A DNA stretch of 43,610 nucleotides from Fibrobacter sp. GTDB taxonomy: Bacteria > Fibrobacterota > Chitinivibrionia > Chitinivibrionales > Chitinispirillaceae. Where the stretch lies: NCBI GenBank assembly GCA_012728995.1, contig JAAYEB010000009.1:1-43610 (forward strand), written 5' to 3'. The notes under the pieces are model-generated. The model worked only from the letters and a program-made list of their open reading frames with translations. It was not told the origin of the DNA and made no database searches. The stretch's first letter is position 1. Every line of letters starts with the position of its first letter. Of this stretch, positions 25,272 through 35,806 are shown piece after piece. Made by a program: the position numbers and the translations under genes.

Positions 25272-28034
25272 ATGAAAAAAACGGGAAGAATTTTGGGGAT
25301 TATTGCAATTGTTTTTCTGATAATGATTGCAGGCAGTATCGTAACACTATGGATAATGTTTCCACCACAAAAGATTAAAGCATTAATTGTTCCCCAGGTG
25401 GAGAAAGTACTGGGAAGGGAAATAATTGTTGAGAAAGCTGGTATAAGTGTTTTTCCGGTGCTTGGAGTGTCTTTTGGAGATGTCGAGATTGCTAATACAA
25501 GCAGAGCTGGATTTTCACCCGAACCTTTTATTAAACTGGAGAGGTTTCTCGTTCAGATAGGGGTATTATCGATTTTTAAGGGAGAACCTCAAATAGGAAA
25601 GATTTTGTTAGAAAAACCGTTTGTTTGTCTGGAAAAAGATTCAAGCGGGTCCTTCAATTTTGAAGACATACCAATTTTAGCCTCAAAGAATACATTACAA
25701 AAGGATGAAAAGGACAAAGGTGCTTTTCCTGTATTACCGGTTCCAATTACTTTGAAAACTTTTAAAATCGAGAATGGATCTGCGATTTATATGGACAAAA
25801 CTACAGGACAGGATTTTACCATCGGGGACATGGATCTTAATATTGCTTTTTTGATCGATAAGAGTCTTAAGGATATAAAAACCTCTGGAGAACTGAATGT
25901 ATCTCAGGTTTCTGTAAAAACAAAAGAAATAAGTAAACCGCTTACTGATTTGGCGATCACACTTTCTCATGATGTGAACGCGAATCTGGTTGATGGAATA
26001 GCAGAAATTAACCAGTTACGGCTATCATTCCAAAAAGTTTATCTAAACTGCACCGGAAAGATCTCGGGATTGAATGAAAAACCGGATCTTGACCTCAGGA
26101 TTGCTTCTGATCCAATTGCCATACAGGATTTGCTTGAAGAGATCCCAACAGAGCTTGTTCCGGTTATTGCACAATTAAATGCATCTGGTATTGCCAATTG
26201 TGATATTGTTGTTAAAGGTACTTTGGAGGATGAGGAACCATTTCCAGTAAATGGAAAACTGACACTTGAAAATTGTCAGATTAGATACAGGACACTGCCC
26301 AAGACGATCAATGGATTGAATACTTCAGTATCTTTCACAGGCAACAGCCTCGATATTCATGATTTCAGAATGCGTTTTGGGGATAACCCGATTAATCTGA
26401 AAGGATCAATTCAAAACTTTGAACAGCCTTTAATTGATATTGCCCTGGATGCCAGAATAGATCTGGATGATGTTAAGGATATGATAGAAGTTCCCCAGGA
26501 GGCATCTCTTGGAGGTATAATTGAGGCTGATGTAACTGCCAAAGGAGAAGTGGATCCGGCAGATCCTTCCAAACTGGATGTAAAAGGAAAAACTGAGCTC
26601 AAAAATGTTACTGTTTTGTGGTCACCTCTTCTGAAACCTGCAGTCGTAAACGGTGAATTTAATCTGTCATCTAAAGCCATTGGTGAAAACCTTGATGTTT
26701 CGATAGGAAATTCTTCCCTGTCCATGTCTGCATCTGTTAGTGATTATTTATCATTATTATTTAGTGATTCGACAAAATCCTTACCAAGGCCAAATGCCCG
26801 GTTCGATTTAAAAGCACCGCTTCTCAATGTTGACGAAATTATTGCTGTTAAAAGCGATACTCAAAATACCAATGGTAACAAGCAGGATGCCAATAATACT
26901 CCCTTGATTGCTCCGCTTCCCGGACTTGATATGAAAGGAACTGTAACTGCCGGGAAAATCATTTATGAAGGTATAAAGATGGAAAATCTTAAAATGTCCA
27001 TATCTGTTATAAATGATATTGCAGATTTAAATTTTAATACAGATTTCAGTAATGGAATCATTTCTGATATAATGAATGCTGATCTTCGGAATACAAGAAA
27101 TATCAGTTTCAGTAATAAATTAACAGTAAAAGGAATTGAAATTAATGAGTTGCTCAAAAGTTTCGGAGGATTTGTACAACCAACAAATCCGCTGAATAAA
27201 GAACTGTTAAACCTTCAAAAAAGTCTATATGGTAAAATAAATCTCAACTGTAATTTAACAGGGAATGGTGCAACACCGGAAGATATTACAAAAAGTCTTA
27301 ATGGTAAAATTACTGCGGGTATCAATAATGGAAAAATATCCAATTCTTTAATTCTGGCTAAAATATCTGATAAAATTGAAAAATTTATCAGTATTGACGA
27401 TATCAATTTCAGGGATTTATCAACAATATTATTAATAGCTGATGAGAAAGTTTTATTTGAAAAACTTTCAATCAGATCCCAGTCTTCAGGAGACTGGGAT
27501 GCAAAAGGAAGTGTCGGTTTTGATGCAGGGCTCGACATGAATATTACAAACAAGTTAACTAAAGGTGTATCATCAAAAATCCTTTCTGTTCAAAAAAGTG
27601 GAAAAGAGGCTTTGAAAGGATTGTTTCAGGGTACCAAATTAGGTTCTGCTGCAACGAATCTCATTGACGATACTGGTATTCCTTCAGATAAAGACGGAAG
27701 GATAACTGTTAAGTTGGCATTAAGCGGGACTGCATCTGAGCCCAAGGTCTCTTTTGATGGATTTGGAGAAGGTGATAAAATTGGTACTGCCATTGATAAA
27801 CAGGTTAAAACGAAAATCGTTGAAGAGGTTAAGGAAACGTTGATACAGAAAAAACAGGAGCTTGAAAATAAACTTGAAGAGGAAAAGAAAAAGGCGGAAG
27901 AAGAATTAAGGAAAAAGGCACAGGAGCAGAAAGCAGAGATTGACAAAGAAATAAAAAAACAGAGTGAAACAATTCAAAAACAAAGTGAAGATGTCAAGAA
28001 AAAAGCAGTCAATAAATTAAAGAAACTTTTTTAA
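25272..28034 (+). CDS. AsmA family envelope protein with charged coiled-coil tail
   Basis: A 920-residue protein anchored by one N-terminal span (about 7-29) with the rest in the periplasm. Residues 30-130 match the AsmA N-terminal pattern (VEKVLGREIIVEKAGISVFPVLGVSFGDVEIAN, then KPFVCLEKDSSGSFNFEDI), and long repeats of 20-30 residue beta units follow, as in TamB/AsmA lipid-transfer grooves. Around 640-800 is the AsmA_2-like C-terminal region (LNGKITAGINNGKISN, GSVGFDAGLDMNI). The last 80 residues are a K/E/Q-rich coiled coil. The family moves phospholipids between inner and outer membrane. AGGAG stands eight bases before the start. It is a single gene convergent with the TatT-type lipoprotein. 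Confidence 0.82.
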   Translation: MKKTGRILGIIAIVFLIMIAGSIVTLWIMFPPQKIKALIVPQVEKVLGREIIVEKAGISVFPVLGVSFGDVEIANTSRAGFSPEPFIKLERFLVQIGVLSIFKGEPQIGKILLEKPFVCLEKDSSGSFNFEDIPILASKNTLQKDEKDKGAFPVLPVPITLKTFKIENGSAIYMDKTTGQDFTIGDMDLNIAFLIDKSLKDIKTSGELNVSQVSVKTKEISKPLTDLAITLSHDVNANLVDGIAEINQLRLSFQKVYLNCTGKISGLNEKPDLDLRIASDPIAIQDLLEEIPTELVPVIAQLNASGIANCDIVVKGTLEDEEPFPVNGKLTLENCQIRYRTLPKTINGLNTSVSFTGNSLDIHDFRMRFGDNPINLKGSIQNFEQPLIDIALDARIDLDDVKDMIEVPQEASLGGIIEADVTAKGEVDPADPSKLDVKGKTELKNVTVLWSPLLKPAVVNGEFNLSSKAIGENLDVSIGNSSLSMSASVSDYLSLLFSDSTKSLPRPNARFDLKAPLLNVDEIIAVKSDTQNTNGNKQDANNTPLIAPLPGLDMKGTVTAGKIIYEGIKMENLKMSISVINDIADLNFNTDFSNGIISDIMNADLRNTRNISFSNKLTVKGIEINELLKSFGGFVQPTNPLNKELLNLQKSLYGKINLNCNLTGNGATPEDITKSLNGKITAGINNGKISNSLILAKISDKIEKFISIDDINFRDLSTILLIADEKVLFEKLSIRSQSSGDWDAKGSVGFDAGLDMNITNKLTKGVSSKILSVQKSGKEALKGLFQGTKLGSAATNLIDDTGIPSDKDGRITVKLALSGTASEPKVSFDGFGEGDKIGTAIDKQVKTKIVEEVKETLIQKKQELENKLEEEKKKAEEELRKKAQEQKAEIDKEIKKQSETIQKQSEDVKKKAVNKLKKLF

Positions 28035-28226
28035 AACTGTGATATGCTGATTTAGATATAATAGTGTGAACAAGATGTGCTATGATATTATTAATCCAGA
28101 CTTAAATGATATTATTTCTCTGTTTTATTGTTATCTTCAGGTGTTTTAGACCGGATTGTATTTATTGCAGGCTGGAAGATGTGATCTTTACAGTCAAAGT
28201 GTAACGACTGCAGTCTGCATTTTAAA

Positions 28227-29183
28227 TTAATTTTTGGGTTCAGGTTTATTATTGCTGTCGGTTATATCTTTGTCATTAAAAAACCTGCTCTGGTTTTCTA
28301 GTAACCATTTTGCATGTTGTTGATAAATTGTATTCTGCAATAATGAAGTTTTAAAGGATCGAATATTAATTTTGACTGCTTTTTTTAAAATTTCATTGAA
28401 TTCATCTTTATTGCCATTTTTAATGCATAGTGATGATGCGAAGGCAACATATGGGGATACCTTTGATTTGGAAGATATATCAATCGCTTTTTGAAAATGT
28501 TCACGAGCTTTATTATCATCGCCACCCAGTGCTTCAGGAGCAGAAGCATAATAAGAACAAAAAAATTCGTGAACAGCTCCATTATCATAAGAATGGTTAA
28601 GTTCAAAAACTCGTCTCATAAGAGTTAAAGCTTTTTTTGTAGACATGGCCAGTGCAAGATCAGAGCGATCGGCTCTTATTGCACCCATCCATGAAACTCC
28701 ACTCCAGTATAAGAATGAAGTGTCTGAATTATCTGTAATTGTAAGGGCAGAATCGATGGAACCTTTTTTAATGGAATCATTTATTCCCGGATATTTCAGT
28801 TCAAGTGCTTGCAGAGCGTAATCGCGTCCACGAAGAAACAATTTTTTGGCTCTTTTTCCCATTGCTTTTTTCTGAATTTTCAGTGAATCATGAAGTGTAT
28901 CAGCAGGAAATTGAACGAAGGCCTGGGCGTATAGACACAAAAGCCTGCCAGTAGCGAGTAAAAGATCCGGATTCAGAGAATCTTTTTTCGCCAAAGATTC
29001 ATAAAATTTAATTGTAAAAGGAAGAGCATCACGTATTAGTTCAGGGTCATCATCACTGGTAAAAACTTCAGTATCACTGGTTAGAGTATTGGTAATTTTG
29101 GACATGGTAAATTTTGAAACCGAACATCCATTTATAAGGAACAGAAACAAAAAAAAAACCTGGAAAAAACTTTTTTTAATCAT
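28227..29183 (-). CDS. TatT-type (TRAP transporter-associated) TPR lipoprotein
   Basis: A 318-residue lipoprotein. The N-terminus is a lipoprotein signal with lipobox LINGC (cysteine 20), so it should be lipidated at the periplasmic face. The rest is all-alpha: GRLLCLYAQAFVQFPAD, RAKKLFLRGRDYALQALELKYPG, YWSGVSWMGAIRADRSDLALAM, and AREHFQKAIDISSKSKVSPYVAFASSLC are the usual helices of the TatT family, whose TPR-like trimers bind TRAP-transporter ligand proteins. No TRAP permease is in the window, and the family is also seen without one in FCB bacteria. No clear ribosome binding site precedes the start. It converges on the AsmA gene with a 190-base gap, where the palindrome GACTGCAGTC (28206-28215) lies. 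Confidence 0.78.
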   Translation of the reverse strand: MIKKSFFQVFFLFLFLINGCSVSKFTMSKITNTLTSDTEVFTSDDDPELIRDALPFTIKFYESLAKKDSLNPDLLLATGRLLCLYAQAFVQFPADTLHDSLKIQKKAMGKRAKKLFLRGRDYALQALELKYPGINDSIKKGSIDSALTITDNSDTSFLYWSGVSWMGAIRADRSDLALAMSTKKALTLMRRVFELNHSYDNGAVHEFFCSYYASAPEALGGDDNKAREHFQKAIDISSKSKVSPYVAFASSLCIKNGNKDEFNEILKKAVKINIRSFKTSLLQNTIYQQHAKWLLENQSRFFNDKDITDSNNKPEPKN

Positions 29184-30013
29184 TTGTGTATTCTATTCAG
29201 TAGAAGTTTTAATATATCAATTTGTAATAGATTGATTTTGTCAGTATTATTAAAATTACTTCAGGGTAGAATTTTATCAAAATCCGCCAAAAAGATATTT
29301 TCTGTTTTGATTTTCAGAAGAAAAAGTTTTGAAGGTATTAGCCCTGGTTAGGACATTATCATGTTCGCCGCATCTTGATCTACACCTATCAATTGGTCCA
29401 CATAGATCAGTTTCATTTCAGTTTCACAGTCTTTTTTATTATGGTTTGCTTCAATTTCGTATTTGAGGTCATTTTCCTCTTTAATTTTATCTTGTTAATT
29501 GTGGTTTATCTTTTTACCCACAATGTATTTCGAGTAGATTTAAATCTGGACCCTTCGACTTTAAATAAAGAAATGTTTTATGTTTTTTGTACAATTTTTG
29601 GAAAACATTTTTAGTGATAACCTTTAATTAAAGACAAAAAAACATTATTTTAACCGCGAGCGAAGACTGAATTTATTTTTCTATATCCATGATGGAAATC
29701 CAGACAAATTTTTATGAGAATTTTGTCTATTGTTTTCAGGCATTACGCTACTCCATTTTTTATTTGATTAGTTTAAATGGCCATGCTGCCGGACTTAGCC
29801 GCAGGTTGAAAGTGTTTTAAAAACCGGGTGTCTTGAATTCGCTTTATTTTATCGTAACCGGGTTTAATTGTTGAAAAAATGGAGTTTATCAGACAGTACA
29901 GCGATTAATTGAAGTCAGAATTTTGATAATCAGGTTTTTTGATTGAGAAGAATTGTTATATACATTTTTCAAACAGAAAAAACTTCTTCTATTTCAACAA
30001 AGGAGTAAATAAA
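29184..30013. other. Long intergenic region upstream of apt
   Basis: About 830 bases. An A/T-only dyad, AAATGTTTT (29571-29579) / AAAACATTT (29602-29610), could be a weak hairpin. AACCGGGT occurs twice (around 29822 and 29859). A 79-codon Phe-rich frame at 29375-29614 is not supported. The apt ribosome binding site AAAGGAG is at 29999-30005. Confidence 0.45.
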
Positions 30014-30535
30014 ATGGATCTGGATAAAGTAATAAGGAAGGTTCCAGACTTTCCCAAACCTGGTATTCTTTTTTATGATATTACAAGTATTTTTACAAAC
30101 CCTGAGGCGTTCAGGTATGTTATCGATAAAATGATTTCTCTTTATAAAGATGAACAGGTTGATGGGATAATATCTATAGAAAGCCGTGGTTTTCTTGTTG
30201 GTGCGTGTTTTGCATACAAAAATGGACTTCCGTTGGTTTTGGCAAGAAAAAAAGGTAAATTACCTGGCAAAACAGTTTCTCAAAGTTATTTACTGGAATA
30301 TGGATCTGCTACTCTTGAAATACACGAGGCAGATCTGATCCCAGGTAAAAAGTGGTTAATTATTGATGATCTGATTGCAACAGGTGGCACACTGGAAGCT
30401 GTTGCCGGGATGATAGAACGCGTAGGGGCGAACATCGCAGGAATATTTTCAATTATTGGATTACCATTTTTAAATTATGATGAAAGAATTGGAAAATACA
30501 ATCCCAAAACTTTGATAAATTATTATAGTGAATGA
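30014..30535 (+). CDS. apt: Adenine phosphoribosyltransferase
   Basis: A 173-residue enzyme that salvages adenine with PRPP to form AMP in the cytosol. ATG 30014 is preceded by AAAGGAG at a nine-base spacing and starts at the usual family N-terminus ([24 protein letters not shown]). An upstream in-frame ATG-like start would add 25 residues without support. Diagnostic sites are ESRGFLVG (adenine-binding loop), the flexible-loop [10 protein letters not shown] and the PRPP-binding signature [15 protein letters not shown]. Length and order fit the family (170-180). The stop overlaps the asnS start as ATGA, so the two are translationally coupled. Confidence 0.95.
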   Translation: MDLDKVIRKVPDFPKPGILFYDITSIFTNPEAFRYVIDKMISLYKDEQVDGIISIESRGFLVGACFAYKNGLPLVLARKKGKLPGKTVSQSYLLEYGSATLEIHEADLIPGKKWLIIDDLIATGGTLEAVAGMIERVGANIAGIFSIIGLPFLNYDERIGKYNPKTLINYYSE

Positions 30536-31926
30536 TTATGCAAAATCTGAGAGTAAAAGAAATATTAAATCTTCCGGAATCTGGTATTCAGGTAAAAGTT
30601 AATGGATGGGTAAGGACAAAACGCGATTCAAAAGGGTTCTCTTTTCTGGAGGTAAATGATGGTTCCTGTATAAAAAGTATACAGGTAATCGTTGACAGTA
30701 GTGTTGATGGATATGCCGAGAATATATTAAAAATTACAACCGGAAGTTCACTTACAATAAAAGGAGTTGTAAAAGATTCGCCTGGAAAGGGACAAAAGTA
30801 TGAAATCCATGCTGGTAATGTTTTTATCCATGGTATAGCTCCACAGGAATATCCACTTCAAAAAAAACATCACAGTTTGGAGTTTTTAAGAGAGATTGCT
30901 CATCTGAGACCCAGAACCAATGCTATCGGATCGGTTTCAAGGCTACGAAGTTCTCTTAGTTATGGCGTTCATCAGTTTTTCCAGGACAGAGGTTTTTACT
31001 ATGTAAATACACCAATTATCACAACAAGCGATTGTGAGGGTGCAGGAGAGATGTTTCGGGTTACAACTCTGGATCTCAGAGAAGCTCCCCGTACCGAAAA
31101 AGGGGATATTGATTATGCAAAAGATTTCTTCGGAAAACCTGCATCATTGACAGTCAGTGGACAACTGGAAGGTGAAATTTATGCACTTTCACTTGGAAAT
31201 GTTTATACATTTGGGCCAACATTCAGAGCAGAAAACTCCAACACCCCCAGACACCTGGCAGAATTCTGGATGATTGAACCGGAAATGGCATTTTATCATC
31301 TCAAAGAGGATATGGATCTGGCAGAAGAGTTTGTGAAATTTTTAGTAAAATACGTTCTGGATAAAAATAGTGATGAACTTGATTTTTTTAACGCAAGGAT
31401 TGACACTACTGTGTTCAGTCGACTGGAAAATATTGCAAATACTTCGTTCGAGCGGATAACATATACAGAAGCTATAAAAATTCTTGAAAAAAACAACAAT
31501 GAATTTGAATTTCCGGTATCGTGGGGAGTGGATATTCAATCTGAGCACGAAAAGTATCTTAGTGAAAAAGTATTCAATAAACCGGTGATTGTTTTTGACT
31601 ATCCAAAAGAGATTAAAGCTTTTTATATGCGATTGAACGATGATGAAAAGACTGTTGGTGCCATGGATGTACTTGTACCGCGAATAGGAGAACTGATTGG
31701 CGGAAGTGAACGTGAAGAACGTTATGAAATGCTTTCAAAACGGATACGATCCATTGGTCTGAGTGAAGAAGATTACTGGTGGTATCTTGATTTACGAAAA
31801 TATGGTACAGTTCCTCATGCCGGATTTGGTCTTGGTTTTGAACGGTTGATTTTGTTAGTGACCGGATTACAGAACATTCGTGATGTGATACCGTTTCCAC
31901 GTTATCCGGGAAATGCCCGGTTTTAA
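30532..31926 (+). CDS. asnS: Asparagine-tRNA ligase
   Basis: A 464-residue class IIb aminoacyl-tRNA synthetase that charges tRNA-Asn. Residues 1-105 are the OB-fold anticodon-binding domain ([23 protein letters not shown]). The catalytic domain has motif 2 [28 protein letters not shown], a full AsnRS signature, and motif 3 [27 protein letters not shown]. The length is typical. It overlaps apt by four bases; an in-frame ATG six bases later (30538) is an equally possible start. Presence of AsnRS means that direct charging of Asn is possible. No other translation genes are near. Confidence 0.96.
   Translation: MIMQNLRVKEILNLPESGIQVKVNGWVRTKRDSKGFSFLEVNDGSCIKSIQVIVDSSVDGYAENILKITTGSSLTIKGVVKDSPGKGQKYEIHAGNVFIHGIAPQEYPLQKKHHSLEFLREIAHLRPRTNAIGSVSRLRSSLSYGVHQFFQDRGFYYVNTPIITTSDCEGAGEMFRVTTLDLREAPRTEKGDIDYAKDFFGKPASLTVSGQLEGEIYALSLGNVYTFGPTFRAENSNTPRHLAEFWMIEPEMAFYHLKEDMDLAEEFVKFLVKYVLDKNSDELDFFNARIDTTVFSRLENIANTSFERITYTEAIKILEKNNNEFEFPVSWGVDIQSEHEKYLSEKVFNKPVIVFDYPKEIKAFYMRLNDDEKTVGAMDVLVPRIGELIGGSEREERYEMLSKRIRSIGLSEEDYWWYLDLRKYGTVPHAGFGLGFERLILLVTGLQNIRDVIPFPRYPGNARF
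31906..31926 (+). terminator. Weak terminator overlapping the asnS stop codon
   Basis: CCGGG (31906-31910) pairs with CCCGG (31916-31920) around AAATG and is followed by TTTTAA, the last bases of the gene. The GC stem plus T-run is terminator-like but short. Confidence 0.35.
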
Positions 31927-32212
31927 TCAGATTTATAATGTGCCCGCATTTATAGGACACACCAGATTGATATGTACTTCTATTGCATCAACTTAAGGAC
32001 GCTCTGTAATTAAATTAAATTTATAACTAATTACCATACATTGGAAAATGATTATAAACAAGGCGTTTATAATTGATATAAAATAAATAGACATGTGATT
32101 GGCATTTAGTCAATCAATACTGTTTCTCGGTAATTTTCTTCACTCCTCTATGGAAGGGAAGAAAACGAATTGTATGATTAATAATCAATTTTTTTATTAT
32201 ACTGCCACTTAA
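31927..32212. other. Intergenic region upstream of the sigma-54 promoter
   Basis: About 290 AT-rich bases that would host activator sites for the sigma-54 promoter that follows. TGCCA (32203-32207) / TGGCA (32213-32217) is a short dyad overlapping the promoter -24 element. No gene is seen. Confidence 0.4.
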
Positions 32213-32228
32213 TGGCACTTCTCTTGCT
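32213..32228 (+). promoter_or_regulatory. Near-perfect sigma-54 (RpoN) -24/-12 promoter
   Basis: TGGCAC (32213-32218), exactly five bases, then TTGCT (32224-32228) matches the sigma-54 consensus TGGCAC-N5-TTGCW. Transcription would begin near 32238-32240, just before the ribosome binding site AAGGAGG (32244-32250) and ATG 32255, giving a very short leader. No RpoN or bacterial enhancer-binding protein is encoded in this window, so regulation by a distant activator is inferred. Confidence 0.6.
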
Positions 32229-32254
32229 CGTTACCCTTCTAATAAGGAGGGTTG

Positions 32255-34522
32255 ATGAGTAAAAAATGGCTTCCCTGGAAATTTATTCTTAAAAAAGTAG
32301 CCCGGGCACAAGGGTTTGTTGATCCTATAGTGTTAATGTCACAATTCAACCGCTTTGCACAGCCGTCTGAAGTTTTGGCACCGGTTGAACTTCTAAGAGC
32401 AGGTGCTGTACTTCATGCACGTGGATTGATAAACAGCCAGGTTATTCAACATAATCTGGACTGGGTGTGGCCATACTGGGCAAGATGTCAGTTTGATCCC
32501 AGGGATAGTTCGTTTATTCCAAGAGCATTTTCACTTACACATATCAATCTTACACATAGAAACTGGACAGCTGTTGGAGTTCCTGGTTTTCAGGAGTTAC
32601 CGATTGTTGATCCGAGAGGACTTGTTACTCCGTTTTTTGACAGTTGGTCGATTGATGGATGGATTATACCACTGAATGGTGAAAATCTTATCCCCTCAAG
32701 AACAGAAAATGCTGTACAAAGAGTTGAGTACAGAGATTCTTTTGTTGTCACAACAGAAATTTCAGAAGATAGAAAATTACTTCATTCCAGAGCCGAAGTC
32801 ACAATTAAAAACGGAACTCCTGTATGTCAAATTAATTACAGCGGGAGATGTTGCGGAGAGGGCTGGCTTGTTGCAGCTTTACGTCCTTACAATCCCGAGG
32901 GAATCAGTTTCATTCACGATATAAAATTGCTTCATACGTGTGATGGCTGGAATGTAAACAAGGAACAGTTTGTTTTTTTCAGCAGACAGCCGGATTATTA
33001 TCGTTTTTCACATTATAGAAAAGGGGATGTGTATCACTGGATTCATTCATCAATGCTCAGGGACCGTAAATCAATCAATTGTGAGATAGGTCTTGCGACT
33101 GCATTAGCAGCATGGAAGTTTGATGGAGAAAAATGCGACATTCAGATAAGTATTCCATTGGAGCGTGAAAGGAAAAAAACAAAAAAATTCTCTGTAGGGG
33201 AAAGCAAAGAACAAGTATGGTTGAGAGTTCTGAGTGGTAAATGTGATTTAGAGATGGAGTATGGACGTTTTAGTGATCTTTATGAAACAGCAATCAGGAC
33301 TTTAATTTTGCATACACCTTCCCATTCATTTGCAGGACCATATACTTATCGAAGGTTTTGGTTTCGTGATGCAGCATTTATTGTAAATGCACTTCTTGTT
33401 TGTGGAATGATACCACGTTGTGAGTGCATAATTAATACATTCTTCTCACATCAGAATTCAGATGGGTATTTTCTTTCACAGCAGGGGGAATGGGATTCGA
33501 ATGGAGAAGCACTTTGGGCAATGCAGCGCTATTGTATGGTAAGTGGGTCAAAAACGCCTGTAGCCTGGAAAGAGGCTATAGTAAAGGGAGCAGACTGGAT
33601 AACAAAAAAAAGGATTTCGTCAGAATTGCCTAATGTTTATGCAGGGTTGTTTCCATCTGGATTCAGTGCAGAACATCTTGGGCCAAATGATTATTATTAT
33701 TGGGATGATTTCTGGGGAATAGCAGGGTTACGGGCTGCAGCATGGTTGCTTGATTCATTGGGGGAACAAGAGTATAGTAAACGATACAGTTATGAAGCTG
33801 ATGAATTTATGAAATCGGTTTTAAAAAGTCTGAAAAAAGTAGCCGGGTCACATCGTCGTCCTATTATGCCAGCTTCACCATTTCGCAGACCTGATAGCGG
33901 AGCTGTTGGATCACTTGCAGTTGGTTATCCTCTTCAATTATGGAAACCTGATGATAAACATCTCAAACTTACAGCGGAGTATCTTTATGAAAAATGCCTG
34001 ATTGATAATGCATTTTATCATGATATCAGTCATTCCGGAATCAATCCATATTTAACTCTTCATATTGCTCAGGTACTTATGCGTGCATCAGATATAAGGT
34101 TTGCAGATTTGATGGAGAGTATTGCTGCTTTATCATCAAAAACTGGTCAGTGGCCCGAGGCAATTCACCCACAGTTAAAGACGGGGTGTATGGGAGATGG
34201 ACAACATGTGTGGGCAGCGGCAGAATGGGTTTTGATAATTAGGAGTTGTTTTATATCTGAAGAAACAGATCCGCCAGTACTTTTCTTATGCCGCGGTATT
34301 TATGGAAAGATAATAGAAAATGTTAAAAACCTTTCTTTCGGACCATCACCAACCATTTTTGGTTTAGTATCGATTCTAATAACAAACAACAAAAAGGAAA
34401 CTATTATTGAATGGGAAGGGAAATGGCATAATGGGAAAGAGCCAATTATTGTAATTGCGTTTCCGGAAAAAAAGCCTCTAAGAGTTGAAACTGGTACATC
34501 GAAAGTGGTTTTATCAAGGTAA
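32255..34522 (+). CDS. Six-hairpin glycosidase-fold protein (GH15/debranching-like)
   Basis: A 755-residue cytoplasmic protein. ATG 32255 has AAGGAGG four bases upstream; the TTG one codon earlier is unnecessary. The N-terminal 330 residues look like a beta-sandwich; residues about 340-720 look like an (alpha/alpha)6 barrel of the six-hairpin glycosidase superfamily: RFWFRDAAFIVNALL (367-381), FFSHQNSDGYFLSQQGEWDSNGEALWAM (397-424, candidate acids D414 and E418) and GPNDYYYWDDFWGIAGL (478-494). The superfamily includes glucoamylases and debranching enzymes, so an alpha-glucan hydrolase is likely but unproven. It is the first gene of an operon with GT4 and M50 genes (six-base gaps) under a sigma-54 promoter. 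Confidence 0.7.
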   Translation: MSKKWLPWKFILKKVARAQGFVDPIVLMSQFNRFAQPSEVLAPVELLRAGAVLHARGLINSQVIQHNLDWVWPYWARCQFDPRDSSFIPRAFSLTHINLTHRNWTAVGVPGFQELPIVDPRGLVTPFFDSWSIDGWIIPLNGENLIPSRTENAVQRVEYRDSFVVTTEISEDRKLLHSRAEVTIKNGTPVCQINYSGRCCGEGWLVAALRPYNPEGISFIHDIKLLHTCDGWNVNKEQFVFFSRQPDYYRFSHYRKGDVYHWIHSSMLRDRKSINCEIGLATALAAWKFDGEKCDIQISIPLERERKKTKKFSVGESKEQVWLRVLSGKCDLEMEYGRFSDLYETAIRTLILHTPSHSFAGPYTYRRFWFRDAAFIVNALLVCGMIPRCECIINTFFSHQNSDGYFLSQQGEWDSNGEALWAMQRYCMVSGSKTPVAWKEAIVKGADWITKKRISSELPNVYAGLFPSGFSAEHLGPNDYYYWDDFWGIAGLRAAAWLLDSLGEQEYSKRYSYEADEFMKSVLKSLKKVAGSHRRPIMPASPFRRPDSGAVGSLAVGYPLQLWKPDDKHLKLTAEYLYEKCLIDNAFYHDISHSGINPYLTLHIAQVLMRASDIRFADLMESIAALSSKTGQWPEAIHPQLKTGCMGDGQHVWAAAEWVLIIRSCFISEETDPPVLFLCRGIYGKIIENVKNLSFGPSPTIFGLVSILITNNKKETIIEWEGKWHNGKEPIIVIAFPEKKPLRVETGTSKVVLSR

Positions 34523-34528
34523 ACATAC

Positions 34529-35800
34529 ATGAAAATACTTATGGTGACTAATACATACCTGCCATTTATTGGAGGTGTAGAGAGGTCAATAGAGATATTT
34601 GCAACAGAATACAGAAATCAGGGGCATCAGGTATTGATTGTGGCTCCAAGGATAAATCATTCGGAGAATAATGAACCTGATGTTATCAGAGTACCCGCAA
34701 TACAAAACTTTAATGGAACAGATTTTTCGGTTCAATTACCTGTACCTGGTTTACTGAATAAAGCTTTAAAAAAGTTTCAACCTGATATTGTCCATTCTCA
34801 TCACCCTTTTATGCTCGGTGATACTGCATTACGAATTGCTGCACAATATAAAATTCCAATAGTTTACACGTTTCATACCTATTATGAGTATTATACACAT
34901 TATGTTCCAGGAAATTGCAGCGCTCTGAAAAGATTTGTTATTGCTCTTTCTACAGGATATGCAAATTTATGTGATCATATTATTGCGCCCAGCAGCAGTG
35001 TTGCAATAGAATTAAAAGATCGTGGAGTGGAGACCTGTATCGATGTAATCCCGACAGGTATAGATGTTCAGAAATATTTATCAGGCAATGGCAAAGAATT
35101 AAGGGCAGAAATGGGAATACCAAAAAATGCATTTGTAATTGGATTTGTAAGCCGGCTTGCTCCTGAAAAGAATCTGAGTTTTCTTACAGACTGTGTAATT
35201 CAGTTTATGGAAAAGCATAAAAACACATGTTTTTTGATGATTGGGTGTGGACCACTTGAAGCTGAAGTAAAGCAAAAATTTGCTTTGTGTGGTTTAAAAA
35301 ATCGTTTTTATCCAACAGGTATATTGGTTACTGAAAAGTTGCTGAACGCTTATAATGCAATGAATGTTTTTGCTTTTGCATCTAAAACTGAAACACAGGG
35401 GCTTGTACTTACTGAGGCAATTGCATCAGGAGTACCAGTTGTTGCACTTGATGGTCCCTGTATAGGTGAAGTGATAGAAAATCGTATAAATGGAAGATTA
35501 ATCAATACTCAAAACAAGGATGAATTTTGTAAAGCATTATCATGGGTAAAAAAATTGAGTAAAAGGGAACTGAAAATAATAAAGGAAAATAATCGGGCCA
35601 GAGCAAAAGAGTTTTCAAAAAGAGAATCTACCTCTAAATTACTGGATATTTATAATAATCTCTTATCGAAAAATTATATTGCGCGTGATCATGCAGATAG
35701 TGGATGGGATAAAGCAAAACGTTTGATTAAAGCTGAGCTTGATCTCATAAAAAATTTAACACGCGCTACAGGTGCCGCAATTAATGATTCCACAGAGTAA
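34529..35800 (+). CDS. GT4 family glycosyltransferase
   Basis: A 423-residue GT-B glycosyltransferase. The N-terminal Rossmann half begins MKILMVTNTYLPFIGGVERS, with the G-G nucleotide-sugar loop, and includes VHSHHPFMLGDTALR. The C-terminal half has FVSRLAPEKNLSFLTDC and the donor-binding E-x7-E stretch TETQGLVLTEAIASGVPVVA. The family transfers a sugar from a nucleotide or phospho donor; diglucosyl-diacylglycerol synthases and trehalose/sucrose-like synthases are relatives. The last 45 residues form a helical extension. It lies six bases after the six-hairpin gene and six before the M50 gene, so all three act in one unit; lipid or glucan glycosylation at the membrane is a reasonable guess. 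Confidence 0.85.
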   Translation: MKILMVTNTYLPFIGGVERSIEIFATEYRNQGHQVLIVAPRINHSENNEPDVIRVPAIQNFNGTDFSVQLPVPGLLNKALKKFQPDIVHSHHPFMLGDTALRIAAQYKIPIVYTFHTYYEYYTHYVPGNCSALKRFVIALSTGYANLCDHIIAPSSSVAIELKDRGVETCIDVIPTGIDVQKYLSGNGKELRAEMGIPKNAFVIGFVSRLAPEKNLSFLTDCVIQFMEKHKNTCFLMIGCGPLEAEVKQKFALCGLKNRFYPTGILVTEKLLNAYNAMNVFAFASKTETQGLVLTEAIASGVPVVALDGPCIGEVIENRINGRLINTQNKDEFCKALSWVKKLSKRELKIIKENNRARAKEFSKRESTSKLLDIYNNLLSKNYIARDHADSGWDKAKRLIKAELDLIKNLTRATGAAINDSTE

Positions 35801-35806
35801 ACGCGA

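Noticed and set aside
29375-29614. 79-codon Phe-rich frame between the TatT-type gene and apt
   Set aside because: It starts with TTG, has no ribosome binding site, and its composition reflects AT-rich DNA; the hydrophobic run does not form a believable membrane protein.
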